Shown piece by piece: positions 15,350-23,520 of a stretch of DNA of 64,000 bases. How positions within the stretch are numbered: the first letter of the stretch is position 1; each line of letters opens with the position of its first letter. Both the position numbers and the translations under genes were made by a program. The DNA lies in assembly GCF_007747655.1 (NCBI RefSeq), contig NZ_CP036274.1, forward strand, positions 1,178,001 through 1,242,000, in the 5' to 3' direction. Source of the DNA: Anatilimnocola aggregata. Its GTDB lineage: Bacteria > Planctomycetota > Planctomycetia > Pirellulales > Pirellulaceae. The notes below the pieces were generated by a model. That model did not search any database. It saw only the letters and a program-made list of their open reading frames with translations, and was not told the origin of the DNA.

Positions 15350-16081
15350 TTAGTCGGCGTTTTTCTTTCGCTGTCGCCCGCGCATCGCCCGCACTTTCCC
15401 TTGTAGCCGCGTCAATTCCCGAACCTTAATTCCGTGGGCATCGCAAAACTCTTTTCGTGACGTCCCTTGCCGACGTGCGGCCTCGTAGTGCCTGAGTAAT
15501 TGCAATTCGCTGGGCAAAAGGGGATGGGGTTTTGACTTTCGTCCGCGGCCATTTGCTTTCGCAGCTGGCTGGGTGGAACCAAGCGTATCCAAACGGTGAC
15601 AAAGCACGCCTTCAAAGTCCTCATAGACGCCAGTCAGCCCGCGGATCGCTTCTTGTGCCTCGCGGACGTGGTTGCCGTATCGGTGAGCAAAGTCGTCGGT
15701 TGACAGCGGGGCACAAGAGTCCTTTTCGATCGCATTTCTACACTCGCGCACAATGTCGCGATGCGACTCCATGTCGTGGCGCAAGGCGTCCGGAAGATGC
15801 TCGTTGACGCGCTGCCATCGCGCAGCGGGTAACTCTTGCAGCGGACGGAAAGCAGCGACATTCTTGGCAAGCCAGGTCGCGTACTTTCCGATCTTGTGGC
15901 GGACAACGGAGATTTTTGCGAGAGATAGGGATTCGAGCCTCACTGCATCGTCGACATCGATACAGCCGGCGTAGAACGCGATCAGGTTTTGTGTTTCCCG
16001 CAGGAGAGTTCGCAGGCCGGCGCGTGAATCGAGCATCGAAATTACGGCGCTGACGTCTTGTTTCGCGCTTTTGCGTTTCAT
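15350..16081 (-). CDS. Third gene of the restriction operon, helical with C-terminal HTH
   Basis: A 243-residue protein whose ATG overlaps the stop of the methyltransferase by 4 bases. The first 150 residues are helical (MLDSRAGLRTLLRETQNLIA) with a negatively charged middle. A Lys/Arg-rich hinge follows, then residues 195 to 240 (EAARRQGTSRKEFCDAHG, REGKVRAMRGR-like end) with the pattern of a helix-turn-helix. It is the last gene of the operon, so it may regulate or assist the system, for example as a modification-linked control protein. No known subunit is recognised. Confidence 0.55.
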   Translation of the reverse strand: MKRKSAKQDVSAVISMLDSRAGLRTLLRETQNLIAFYAGCIDVDDAVRLESLSLAKISVVRHKIGKYATWLAKNVAAFRPLQELPAARWQRVNEHLPDALRHDMESHRDIVRECRNAIEKDSCAPLSTDDFAHRYGNHVREAQEAIRGLTGVYEDFEGVLCHRLDTLGSTQPAAKANGRGRKSKPHPLLPSELQLLRHYEAARRQGTSRKEFCDAHGIKVRELTRLQGKVRAMRGRQRKKNAD

Positions 16082-18900
16082 TTCACGGAGTAAACCTTCA
16101 GCACTTCATCGCCGTAGTGGTTGATTACCTTCACGGCGATTTTCCCCTTCTTCGCCGGCACGGGGAAAGGTTGGCTGCGGGTGGAGTAGAGCGAGGCCCA
16201 GGCGGATTCGTCGATTTCGGCGCGGAGGGCGCGCTTCAGCTTTTCGTAGGGCTCGCCGGCGCCAGTGAAGTAGGCGTGGCGGACGAAGAACGCTTCGTCA
16301 TCGTAGTCGGTATCGATGAACCAGCAGGCGATGTCGTCGGTCGAACTGTTGCGAATCACGCCGGTCGTCGGGTCGTAGACGTCTACGCCGTGAATCTCGA
16401 CAACCACCCTCTCGTCGCCAGACTTTTTGTCTTTCGTCCGTTTGATTGCAATGTCCGGCTCGCCGAAAACCATGAACAGGTTGCCAGCCCCGGTTTTCTT
16501 GAGCAACTCATCGCCCATGGACAGGTCGGGGTTCATCCGGCAGATCTGCACGTTCAGCTTGCCGTATCGCTTGGCCTCTTCGTTGACGTGCGGATCGAAT
16601 GAGAAGCCGCAGACATAGAGCAAGTCGAAGCCCACGCCGCGGACAGCTTCCTTGGCAGCTTCTTTGATGAGCTCTGGGCCGACGGTGCCGTGCTCGGGGC
16701 CGATGCAAACGGCGACGCGTTTCTGCTTGCCGTCGGCATCGGTGAAGTCACCCGCGGCGTGGATCCACTCGCCAGCATAGGGTTCCAGGTGGTCGAACTT
16801 CAGGCGTTCGCGTTTCTCGCGAGCTTGAATGCCGGCCTTCTTCAGATTCTCGATGATCATGGTCCCAAAGCGGTCGGGGCCGATGATCTGCGTCTTGAAG
16901 CCGGGGACGAACTTGGTCCCTTCGATCTTCTCTTGCACGGTCAGCCGGCGATGCGGCGAGAGGCTTTCAACAGTGAAAGGGCCGGTCACGCGCACCCGGC
17001 TGTTGTCTTCATAAGGCTGATCGAACAGCAACTCGTGGTCGGCCCGCTTGGCAATGGCGGCGTCGATGTCCTGCTGACGACTACGGAGATTGGTCCACCA
17101 GTCGGCCAATTTCTTTTTAGCAGTCGCGGGCCATTTCTCTTCCGGCTCGCGGGGGATTTCCCATTCTTCCCATTTCGTTTTGAGGATCTTGTTTAACTCG
17201 GCCCGCAGCGTTTCGAGTTCCTCCTGCCAGCGGGCGTGAATCACGTCGATCGCTTCATTGTTGGCAATCGACTTGAGCGTGACGTGAGGGACCCGCTTGT
17301 AGACAAAACCCTTCTTCACGTCCGCTTCGGTTTGATACGGCGGCGGGAACCGGCCGGTGACCTCCGCTTCCTTCTTCAGCCCCTCCGGCGAATCGGAAAG
17401 GAGATAATACGGAAACCGCCCCGCCATCAGCCGCGTCCGCGCCAAGGCAATTGCCACGCGACTCGTATCGCACGTGATCCACCGGCGGCCCCATTGCTCG
17501 GCGACATAAGCGGTCGTCCCACTGCCGCAGGTCGGATCGAGGACGAGATCGCCGGGATCGGTGGTCATGAGGAGACAGCGCGCAATTACGAGTGGACTCG
17601 TCTGTACGACGTAAGCTCTCGCCTCGGCGAATCCAGAAACAGCGGTGTCGGTCCACGTATTGGTAAGTGGGAAAACTGGGAAATCGTCAAGAAAGCGAAC
17701 ATAGGAAAGCGTGTTTCCAATAGCAATTAAGCGGTTAGCAGATGCCAATCGCTTTAGGCCATCCGGGCTTGTCGACCAATACCTTGCGTTCGGCGAAAAC
17801 GACCTACCCTCAAATACGTAATCTCCTTTGCCCAGGCTGTACTCGTGACTGGACGTCAAGTTGTCGCCGCGGAATGGACGTGACATGACAGGCAACTGTC
17901 CATCGCCCTTAACTTCAGAAGATGTCATTCGACGGCGTTGACCATCTGGAAGTTCGATGGATGAGTATTGTGCTGCTCCTTCGCCTCCCAATTCTTTGGA
18001 AATCCAAACCTGCCGAACTTTGACGTTTGACTTGTCTTTTGCAAACCAAAGTATGTAGTCGACGACGCCAGGTATAACGCCGCTCGTCGAAACACTTGTT
18101 TTCTTGAACGCAAGTTGCGCGCACTGGTTCTCAGTTCCAAAGACTTCATCCATCACCGCTCGCACCAAATGCACATTCTCATCCCCAATCTGCACAAACA
18201 CGCTGCCTGACTCCGTTAGCAGGTCACGGGCAACGATGAGCCGATCGCGCAGGTAAGGCAAATACGAATGAATGCCTAACTGCCAAGTATCTCGAAACGC
18301 CTGCACCTGTTCCGGCTGGCGGCTGGCGTCTTCGGCCTTGCCGTCTTTCACATCCCGCTTGCGGGTGCTCACCTGCCAGTTACTGCCAAACTTGATGCCG
18401 TAGGGCGGGTCCATGTAAATGCATTGCACCTGACCTTTGAGCCCTTCTTTCTCCGCGAGGCTCGTCATCACGTGGAGCGAGTTCCCCAGTATCATCCGGT
18501 TGGTCCAGTGGGCGTCGTGCTGATAGAACTCGACCTTCTTTTCGAACGTATCAATGCCATTGAAATCGGCGAACAGATCGAGCTGCTGCTGCGCCGGCTT
18601 GACCGCAAACCGGTTTTTTAAATCGTCGACGATTACCTGCGGATGAATTTTTTCCTGGATGTAAATCGGTACTACCGGCACTTCGAGCGCGCCGCGGTCC
18701 TGCTCGTCCTTCCCCTTCCAAACCAATTGCGGGTCCAGCGACGGATCGCGTGGATAGAGCATGGCCCGCGGTTCGTCCTGGTAGAAATCTCGCAGTTCTT
18801 CCGTCGGAATGTTCTTCCGCCGGTCTTGCTTGTGCTTGATGACTTCCACCGCGGAATCGGCTGCTGCCGCCACGGATTTGCTTTTTGCCTTCTTGGCCAT
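16078..18900 (-). CDS. Type III-like DNA methyltransferase (Mod)
   Basis: A 940-residue protein that would methylate the host DNA at the system's site. Motif IV is DPPY (residues 164-167 in IYMDPPYGIKFGSNW), characteristic of N6-adenine methyltransferases. Motif I, the AdoMet-binding DPTCGSGTT, comes later (about 455-463), so the order IV-I is that of the beta class. The region between them, residues 200 to 440, is the variable target-recognition domain. The C-terminal 450 residues include several domains seen in Type III-related Mod proteins of the BPTD_3080-type systems. It ends 4 bases into the next ORF and starts 28 bases after Res, so Res, Mod and the third gene form one operon. Length and motifs look intact. 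Confidence 0.88.
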   Translation of the reverse strand: MAKKAKSKSVAAAADSAVEVIKHKQDRRKNIPTEELRDFYQDEPRAMLYPRDPSLDPQLVWKGKDEQDRGALEVPVVPIYIQEKIHPQVIVDDLKNRFAVKPAQQQLDLFADFNGIDTFEKKVEFYQHDAHWTNRMILGNSLHVMTSLAEKEGLKGQVQCIYMDPPYGIKFGSNWQVSTRKRDVKDGKAEDASRQPEQVQAFRDTWQLGIHSYLPYLRDRLIVARDLLTESGSVFVQIGDENVHLVRAVMDEVFGTENQCAQLAFKKTSVSTSGVIPGVVDYILWFAKDKSNVKVRQVWISKELGGEGAAQYSSIELPDGQRRRMTSSEVKGDGQLPVMSRPFRGDNLTSSHEYSLGKGDYVFEGRSFSPNARYWSTSPDGLKRLASANRLIAIGNTLSYVRFLDDFPVFPLTNTWTDTAVSGFAEARAYVVQTSPLVIARCLLMTTDPGDLVLDPTCGSGTTAYVAEQWGRRWITCDTSRVAIALARTRLMAGRFPYYLLSDSPEGLKKEAEVTGRFPPPYQTEADVKKGFVYKRVPHVTLKSIANNEAIDVIHARWQEELETLRAELNKILKTKWEEWEIPREPEEKWPATAKKKLADWWTNLRSRQQDIDAAIAKRADHELLFDQPYEDNSRVRVTGPFTVESLSPHRRLTVQEKIEGTKFVPGFKTQIIGPDRFGTMIIENLKKAGIQAREKRERLKFDHLEPYAGEWIHAAGDFTDADGKQKRVAVCIGPEHGTVGPELIKEAAKEAVRGVGFDLLYVCGFSFDPHVNEEAKRYGKLNVQICRMNPDLSMGDELLKKTGAGNLFMVFGEPDIAIKRTKDKKSGDERVVVEIHGVDVYDPTTGVIRNSSTDDIACWFIDTDYDDEAFFVRHAYFTGAGEPYEKLKRALRAEIDESAWASLYSTRSQPFPVPAKKGKIAVKVINHYGDEVLKVYSVK

Positions 18901-18928
18901 GATGCGTGCTTTGCCCGTGCTATAGGAA

Positions 18929-21900
18929 TCAGGTCGTTGCCAACTCTTTGGTTTCGCGCAGGAATTGGCGCAGGATCGTTTTCAAGTTCCAAGGGTCGCT
19001 AGTTTCCAGGAATGCCCAGCGGCCGAATTCGCCGGCGTTGTTCACCGCGGGAATCCACAGGTTGCGGGCTGTCGCTACCTTCGCCGATTTTTCCTTCTTC
19101 GCCTCGCCGGAACATTCAAGCACCAGATTGAGCAAATCATCCGGTCCCTGCCCATCGTCAATGCGAACCAGAAAGTCCGGGAAGTAGCGGCGCTCGATGC
19201 CGTTGATGGTGTAGGGGATGGTGAAGCCAAGCCCCTGATTCTTGACGTAGTGAATAACCTCCCGAAGATCTTCGAGCACGTCCGCGACCTTTTGCTCCCA
19301 GGTCTTGGTGTCGGCGACCATGTGCGAAATATGGCACTTCGCTGGGCTGGTCGGCATTGTGGGTCGCACGGTACTGAAATCAACGCAATCGGTACTGCCC
19401 AGCGGATCGTAGGGCTGCATGATCGGCAGCAAAATCTTGCGGCCGGCGTCGTTGTTGTCGCCGCTGACGATGGCGAGATAAATCCGGTCGGCGGCATCGT
19501 GGGCGAACTCGACCAACAGCAGTAGTTGCTTGAATGCGTCATCGCTGACGTCGACACATTGGTCGAGCCACTCCTGGGCGATTTGCAGCAGTTGCGGAAA
19601 TCGCCAGGCTTGGACCTCATTGTTCCAAGTATGGGCCGCGGGGCGGTCGGTCTGCTTCTCGTTGTCGGCGCGGAAGTACTTTTCCAGCGTTAGCTTGGCG
19701 AGGAGGAAAGCGACTTCCTTTTCCCTGCGTTGCTTCAGGTCGTCGAGCGTGTGAATTACGGATTGACCGACGATCGGCGCGTTCTCGGTCTTAGTCGGAA
19801 TGTCCTTCGTCGAGAGTTTTAGCCGGCAATCACGGGTGAAGCGGTATTTGAGCTCCGGCTCCGCAATGTCATACCGGTAGCCGAGCAGCCGGGGGAAGGA
19901 AATCGCGCATTCCTTTCGTTCGGACAAAGCGCGGACGCGGGTGGGCTGCGGCGTTGGCTTGGGGTTCGCGCTGCCGGTGCTGGCAATGAAGGAGAACGGC
20001 ACGCCGTAGACTTCGGCGTATTCGGGCTCGAATTTACCTTCCGAATTGAGGCTGTAGCTCATGCGCCGCAGGCCGCGGCCGACTACCTGCTCGCAGAGAA
20101 GCTGTGTGCCGAAGGCTCGCACTCCCAGAATGTGCGTGACCGTGTTGGCGTCCCAGCCCTCGGTGAGCATCGAGACGCTGACGACGCACTTGATGTTCTC
20201 GCCCAGCTTGCCGGCTTTGCCGACGGTGTTCATCACTTCGCGGAGAAGTTCTTCGTCGGTCACCTTGTCGGCATCGCGGCCGGGGAAGCGGGCGCGGTAC
20301 TCGGCTTTGAATTCCTCGATCTCCGCGCCAGCGAGGGCTTTGAACTCCGGACTGAGGGACTCGCCCGATTCAAGCTGCTCGCTGTCGATCAGGACGGTAT
20401 TGGGGCGATGCGTCCACTCGCCCCCTTGCTCATTGCTGAAGATCGGCAATGCGCCGGGAACCACGACTTCGGATCCGTCCGGAAGCTCTTTCTCCCAGCC
20501 CGCAATAAAGTCGAAGACCATCTTGGAAACGTTGGTGTTGTTGCAAACGACGATGAAGACCGGCGGCGTCAATCCTCGGGCTCGAGCCTCGGCGTTCTGC
20601 TCCCAGCGCTCGTAGGACTTCTGGTAATTCTGATAGAGGCTGAGTAGCGCCCCTTGGAGCTTGGCCGGCAGGTGGGGCGGGCCGGTTTTCGCGTCGGTCT
20701 TGCGTCCCTTCTTGGGAAGGTCGTCGCGGATGGCGTGCCAGATATCGCGATAGGCCAGCACTTCGCTACTGCCGGAATCGTCCGCAACGGGGACGCGGGG
20801 GATTTTGACGATGCCGGCTTCGATGGCGTCGATGAGGGAGAAATCGGAAACTACCCAGGGGAAGAGTTTTCCTTCGCCGTAGCCGCTCCCTTTCAGAAAG
20901 AAGGGTGTCGCGGACAAATCGTAAACCGAGCGGATGCCGATCTTTTGCTTGATGGCTTCCAGGCCGGTAATCCAGACGCGGGCTTCCTCGTTCCGCTTGG
21001 CAGCTTCCTTGCGATCGTCGCCGGTGAGTTTTTCCGTCGCTTCATCGGCGGCCGCGGCCTCATTCGCCTCATCGTCGGCGATGGCCGCCGGCTTGCCACG
21101 GTAACAGTGATGCGCTTCGTCGTTGATAACGACAATGTTTTTCTTGGTTCCCAGTTCTCGCAACACGCGGCGGACCATTTCGTCCGGGGATTCGGTGAAG
21201 GGACTCGGCCCCCCTTGGGCCAACAGCTTTTTCGTCAGGCTCGCGGCAGATTCCTTTTCCCGGAGCAGAAATCCGTGGTAATTCGCGATGATGATCTTGG
21301 CCTTCTGCAAATCGTCCATTTGCCAGGAGGGGACAATATCGCGCTGCCGGTAGTAACTGTTGGGATCGCTGGGCAGTAACACTCGCAACCGGTCGCGGAT
21401 GGTAATGCCCGGGGCGACAAGTAAGAAGGCATCGGCAAATTTCGGGTTCTGCCGGTCGGCAATCTTGTTGAGCGTGTGCCAGGCAATGAGCATGGCCATG
21501 ACCACCGTCTTGCCGCTACCAGTCGCCATCTTGAATGCGATGCGATCAAGCAGCGGGTTGTGGGCGTCGTTGAAGCTTTTGAGCTCGGTGGCAATCCACT
21601 GGTCGCCGCAGCGGGCCGCCGCTTCGGTCAGATAGATGACGGTTTCCAGGGCTTCGATCTGGCAGAAGAAGAGGGGCTTGTCGCGGTCTGGATCGGTCCA
21701 GTACTCCAGCAGACGCCGGGAAGTGGGGGTGATACTCGGGTAGCGACCTTCCCGCCATAGCCTCACCCGCTCGCGAACGTCGTTGATGAATTTACTTTCG
21801 ACCTTTCGGTCATCCGTCCAATCGGTGTCGAAATACTTTTGCTTTTCCTTTTTCTTCTGCTGGGGGATCGGAAGAAAATAAGCGCTGGGTCGGCGACTGG

Positions 21901-22003
21901 AAATGATTTCTTCCGTGATGCCGTCGTCGTCAAACTTGAAATGACGGCTCGGTTCCTCAAAAGGGCCGTTGAGGATCGGATTTTCGATGTTAACTGCCGC
22001 CAT
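18929..22003 (-). CDS. Restriction endonuclease subunit Res, BPTD_3080-like
   Basis: A 1024-residue SF2 DNA translocase. Walker A ATGSGKT is at residues 160-166, DEAH at 295-298 (NDEAHHCY), SATPFFLKGSGY lies near 370, and a helicase C-terminal part follows (SVSMLTEGWDANTVTHI, ARG finger-like QVVGRGLRRM). The C-terminal nuclease-like domain has FPDFLVRID with Asp943 and VLECSGEAKK with Glu963. The third position expected in PD-(D/E)xK enzymes is Ser965 rather than Lys. The sequence resembles the BPTD_3080 family in overall layout. It is first in the operon, ahead of Mod. Its own promoter would lie in the AT-rich region shared with the divergent HTH gene at 22234. Confidence 0.85.
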   Translation of the reverse strand: MAAVNIENPILNGPFEEPSRHFKFDDDGITEEIISSRRPSAYFLPIPQQKKKEKQKYFDTDWTDDRKVESKFINDVRERVRLWREGRYPSITPTSRRLLEYWTDPDRDKPLFFCQIEALETVIYLTEAAARCGDQWIATELKSFNDAHNPLLDRIAFKMATGSGKTVVMAMLIAWHTLNKIADRQNPKFADAFLLVAPGITIRDRLRVLLPSDPNSYYRQRDIVPSWQMDDLQKAKIIIANYHGFLLREKESAASLTKKLLAQGGPSPFTESPDEMVRRVLRELGTKKNIVVINDEAHHCYRGKPAAIADDEANEAAAADEATEKLTGDDRKEAAKRNEEARVWITGLEAIKQKIGIRSVYDLSATPFFLKGSGYGEGKLFPWVVSDFSLIDAIEAGIVKIPRVPVADDSGSSEVLAYRDIWHAIRDDLPKKGRKTDAKTGPPHLPAKLQGALLSLYQNYQKSYERWEQNAEARARGLTPPVFIVVCNNTNVSKMVFDFIAGWEKELPDGSEVVVPGALPIFSNEQGGEWTHRPNTVLIDSEQLESGESLSPEFKALAGAEIEEFKAEYRARFPGRDADKVTDEELLREVMNTVGKAGKLGENIKCVVSVSMLTEGWDANTVTHILGVRAFGTQLLCEQVVGRGLRRMSYSLNSEGKFEPEYAEVYGVPFSFIASTGSANPKPTPQPTRVRALSERKECAISFPRLLGYRYDIAEPELKYRFTRDCRLKLSTKDIPTKTENAPIVGQSVIHTLDDLKQRREKEVAFLLAKLTLEKYFRADNEKQTDRPAAHTWNNEVQAWRFPQLLQIAQEWLDQCVDVSDDAFKQLLLLVEFAHDAADRIYLAIVSGDNNDAGRKILLPIMQPYDPLGSTDCVDFSTVRPTMPTSPAKCHISHMVADTKTWEQKVADVLEDLREVIHYVKNQGLGFTIPYTINGIERRYFPDFLVRIDDGQGPDDLLNLVLECSGEAKKEKSAKVATARNLWIPAVNNAGEFGRWAFLETSDPWNLKTILRQFLRETKELATT

Positions 22004-22233
22004 TGGATACCGCTGCCCTGCGGAGTGCTGATAGATGCAAGGGTTTGCAAGCTGGTGCAGATTCTAGCGGCGAATAGGAGGGGCCGCCACAAGTAAGAGA
22101 ACCCTTTGGACTGGGGAACCGGTCGGCTATAAGTGTGCAACAAATCGAGGAGCAAAATTTTTTGAGCATGCCGTTTTTCTTACGGGCGATAAAATAAAAA
22201 ATATTCGACGATTCGTAGCATCAGGATTCAGCC
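22004..22233. promoter_or_regulatory. Divergent promoter region between Res and the HTH gene
   Basis: This 230-base spacer is AT-rich toward its right side (for example ATAAAATAAAAAATATTC). It serves the leftward restriction operon and the rightward HTH gene, so the HTH protein may act here. No exact promoter was assigned. Confidence 0.4.
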
Positions 22234-22533
22234 ATGGCTCTCGCAGAATGGACCGACAGCATCAGCAATGACGAAGCTCGTCGTCGGGCCGGCGGCCGGC
22301 GGCGGTACAATGCACTCCGACAGTTTCAGGCGGATCATCGCCAGATGTTGGTGGCAAAGATGATTCAAGCGAGCGGATTCCGGCGAGGAGTTCAGTCCGA
22401 AATTGCCCGCAAGCTGGGCGTCGATCGCGCGACGATCAGCCGTGACGTGAAGGAACTGCGCACCGAGTGGCTGAAGGAAGAGGAATTTCGTCAGTTCTTA
22501 GCAGCATGCGTCGCCGAGACCGTTGCTCGATGA
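22234..22533 (+). CDS. HTH DNA-binding protein divergent from the restriction operon
   Basis: A 99-residue basic protein. Residues 18 to 80 contain a long basic helix (RRRAGGRRRYNALRQF) followed by a helix-turn-helix (QSEIARKLGVDRATISRDVKEL), the motif seen in many small regulators and controller proteins of restriction systems. It is transcribed away from Res, a frequent arrangement for a controller that binds in the shared spacer. A weak CAGGATTC precedes the ATG. A controller role is inferred. Confidence 0.75.
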   Translation: MALAEWTDSISNDEARRRAGGRRRYNALRQFQADHRQMLVAKMIQASGFRRGVQSEIARKLGVDRATISRDVKELRTEWLKEEEFRQFLAACVAETVAR

Positions 22534-22573
22534 TGGCTCAAAAATTCGCTGAGCGACACTTGGGAAGATGCAA

Positions 22574-22785
22574 CTACGATGCTTTGCGAACAAGGGCCAG
22601 CACCTTAGCGCGATCCTGCGGCGAAAGGGCCGGCCACGCAGCAATTATCGCCGCCAAATCAGGATCGCTGGTTCCCGCTGGAGTCGTGCAATTCGGGCAG
22701 CTGTTTTCATCACTTGCACCGGATTCTGCAGCGCGCGAATTCGGCGATTGCCGTAAGTTGCTGTCCTGACAATCGCTTAGAGGAT
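22574..22785 (-). pseudogene. Stranded C-terminal tail of intB
   Basis: The minus strand frame runs from the right attachment core (reading MGGGGLEP across the core) through NPLSDCQDSNLRQSPNSR and ends PQDRAKVLALVRKAS at 22574, 70 residues beyond the core. It is in the same frame as the intB body at the left core. The end (SDPDLAAIIAAWPALSPQDR) resembles the C-terminus of planctomycete integrases. It has no start of its own outside the core, so it is not an independent gene. Joining the two cores in the excised circle would restore it to intB. Confidence 0.8.
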
Positions 22786-22811
22786 TGGGTTCGAGTCCCC
22801 CACCGCCCATT
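22786..22811. other. Attachment core of element B, right copy
   Basis: Identical 26 bases to 5768-5793. Left of it lies element B's integrase tail; right of it lie TTGGGTAAA iterons. There is no anticodon arm here, so the tRNA-derived sequence is limited to the core. Confidence 0.85.
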
Positions 22812-22850
22812 TTTAAACCTTCTGCCGCAACGACTTGCGATTGCTAAACT

Positions 22851-22885
22851 TTTGGGTAAATCGCTTGGGTAAAATGTTGGGTAAA
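22851..22885. repeat. TTGGGTAAA iterons, right cluster
   Basis: Three direct copies at 22851-22860 (TTTGGGTAAA), 22864-22873 (CTTGGGTAAA) and 22876-22885 (GTTGGGTAAA), 12 to 13 bases apart. The same unit flanks the left core at 5648-5699. In both cases the clusters are outside element B, so they look like arm sites of island A's recombinase rather than of intB. Confidence 0.6.
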
Positions 22886-22895
22886 AAGGGACAGC

Positions 22896-22939
22896 AAAAA
22901 CGAAAAAGCCCGCCGAACTCGGCGGGCTTTTTCGTTTTT
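22896..22939. terminator. Strong intrinsic terminator
   Basis: A 20-bp perfect stem (22896-22915 with 22920-22939, loop AACT) of AAAAACGAAAAAGCCCGCCG type, with A and T tracts on its flanks so that it can work in both directions. It resembles the hairpins at 2544 and 2899 in island A and marks the right edge of the island-type DNA. Confidence 0.75.
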
Positions 22940-23520
22940 AGTGCAACTAGCGTCTTAGTTGACTAGGACATTGGGCCACAGCGTGATGAACATTCACCCA
23001 CTGATAGGAATGTTCGAAAAAACCAGCCTCGGATTTACACCGGTTTCATTGGCGAACAATTCGTAGCGTGAAGTGGTTACCATCCGATTGCCATAACCGC
23101 CGCACAGCTTCGAGGACGAAATTCTCCGGTCCCGCAATTAACTAACCACCACGGATGGATTGTTGGAACTCATCCCGGAAACTGAGGTTAACGATAAGTA
23201 AGCCTTCACAAAAGTCTCGCATACCTGCGCCCAGCCCACCATTCGAGCTTGAACGTTGACCTCCGGGGATTGGGTATTTCTTGAAGCAGAGTTGACGCAC
23301 GACAAACGCGAGGCTGGCAAGGCTCCTGCCTCGTTTTGCTATCACTGCGTGCGCCAGCAACAGGGCGATTTTCGGGCAACAACGTTGAAGTCCGCAGATT
23401 CATTCGATCCCGAACAACCGGTCGCCGATGCTAATGAAGTCGTGCCCTCCCAGTGCGCGACCCAGCATCGCTCCCCGTGGTGCTGGCACGCCTAGCCAGA
23501 TCCCGCCAGAACGATACCTC
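22940..23520. other. Intergenic region before the efflux operon, nothing assigned
   Basis: About 580 bases with only short frames lacking ribosome binding sites. The efflux operon promoter must lie toward the right end; it was not defined. Confidence 0.4.

Larger units (their letters stand above)
5768..22811. mobile_element. Element B, 17-kb integrative element with restriction cargo
   Basis: The element is defined by identical 26-bp tRNA-end repeats 17,018 bases apart. Inside are a tyrosine recombinase reading out to the left core, a primase/helicase with two excisionase-like HTH proteins, a dead integrase, genes of unknown function, and a Res-Mod restriction operon as cargo. No capsid, terminase, conjugation or relaxase gene was recognised, so it resembles a satellite-type or P4-like integrative element that may borrow transfer functions. 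The right core is flanked by a stranded integrase tail. Confidence 0.8.

Noticed and set aside
22574-22810. A 78-codon minus-strand ORF taken as an independent gene
   Set aside because: Its first codons are the attachment core and its frame continues intB; it has no upstream ribosome binding site of its own.
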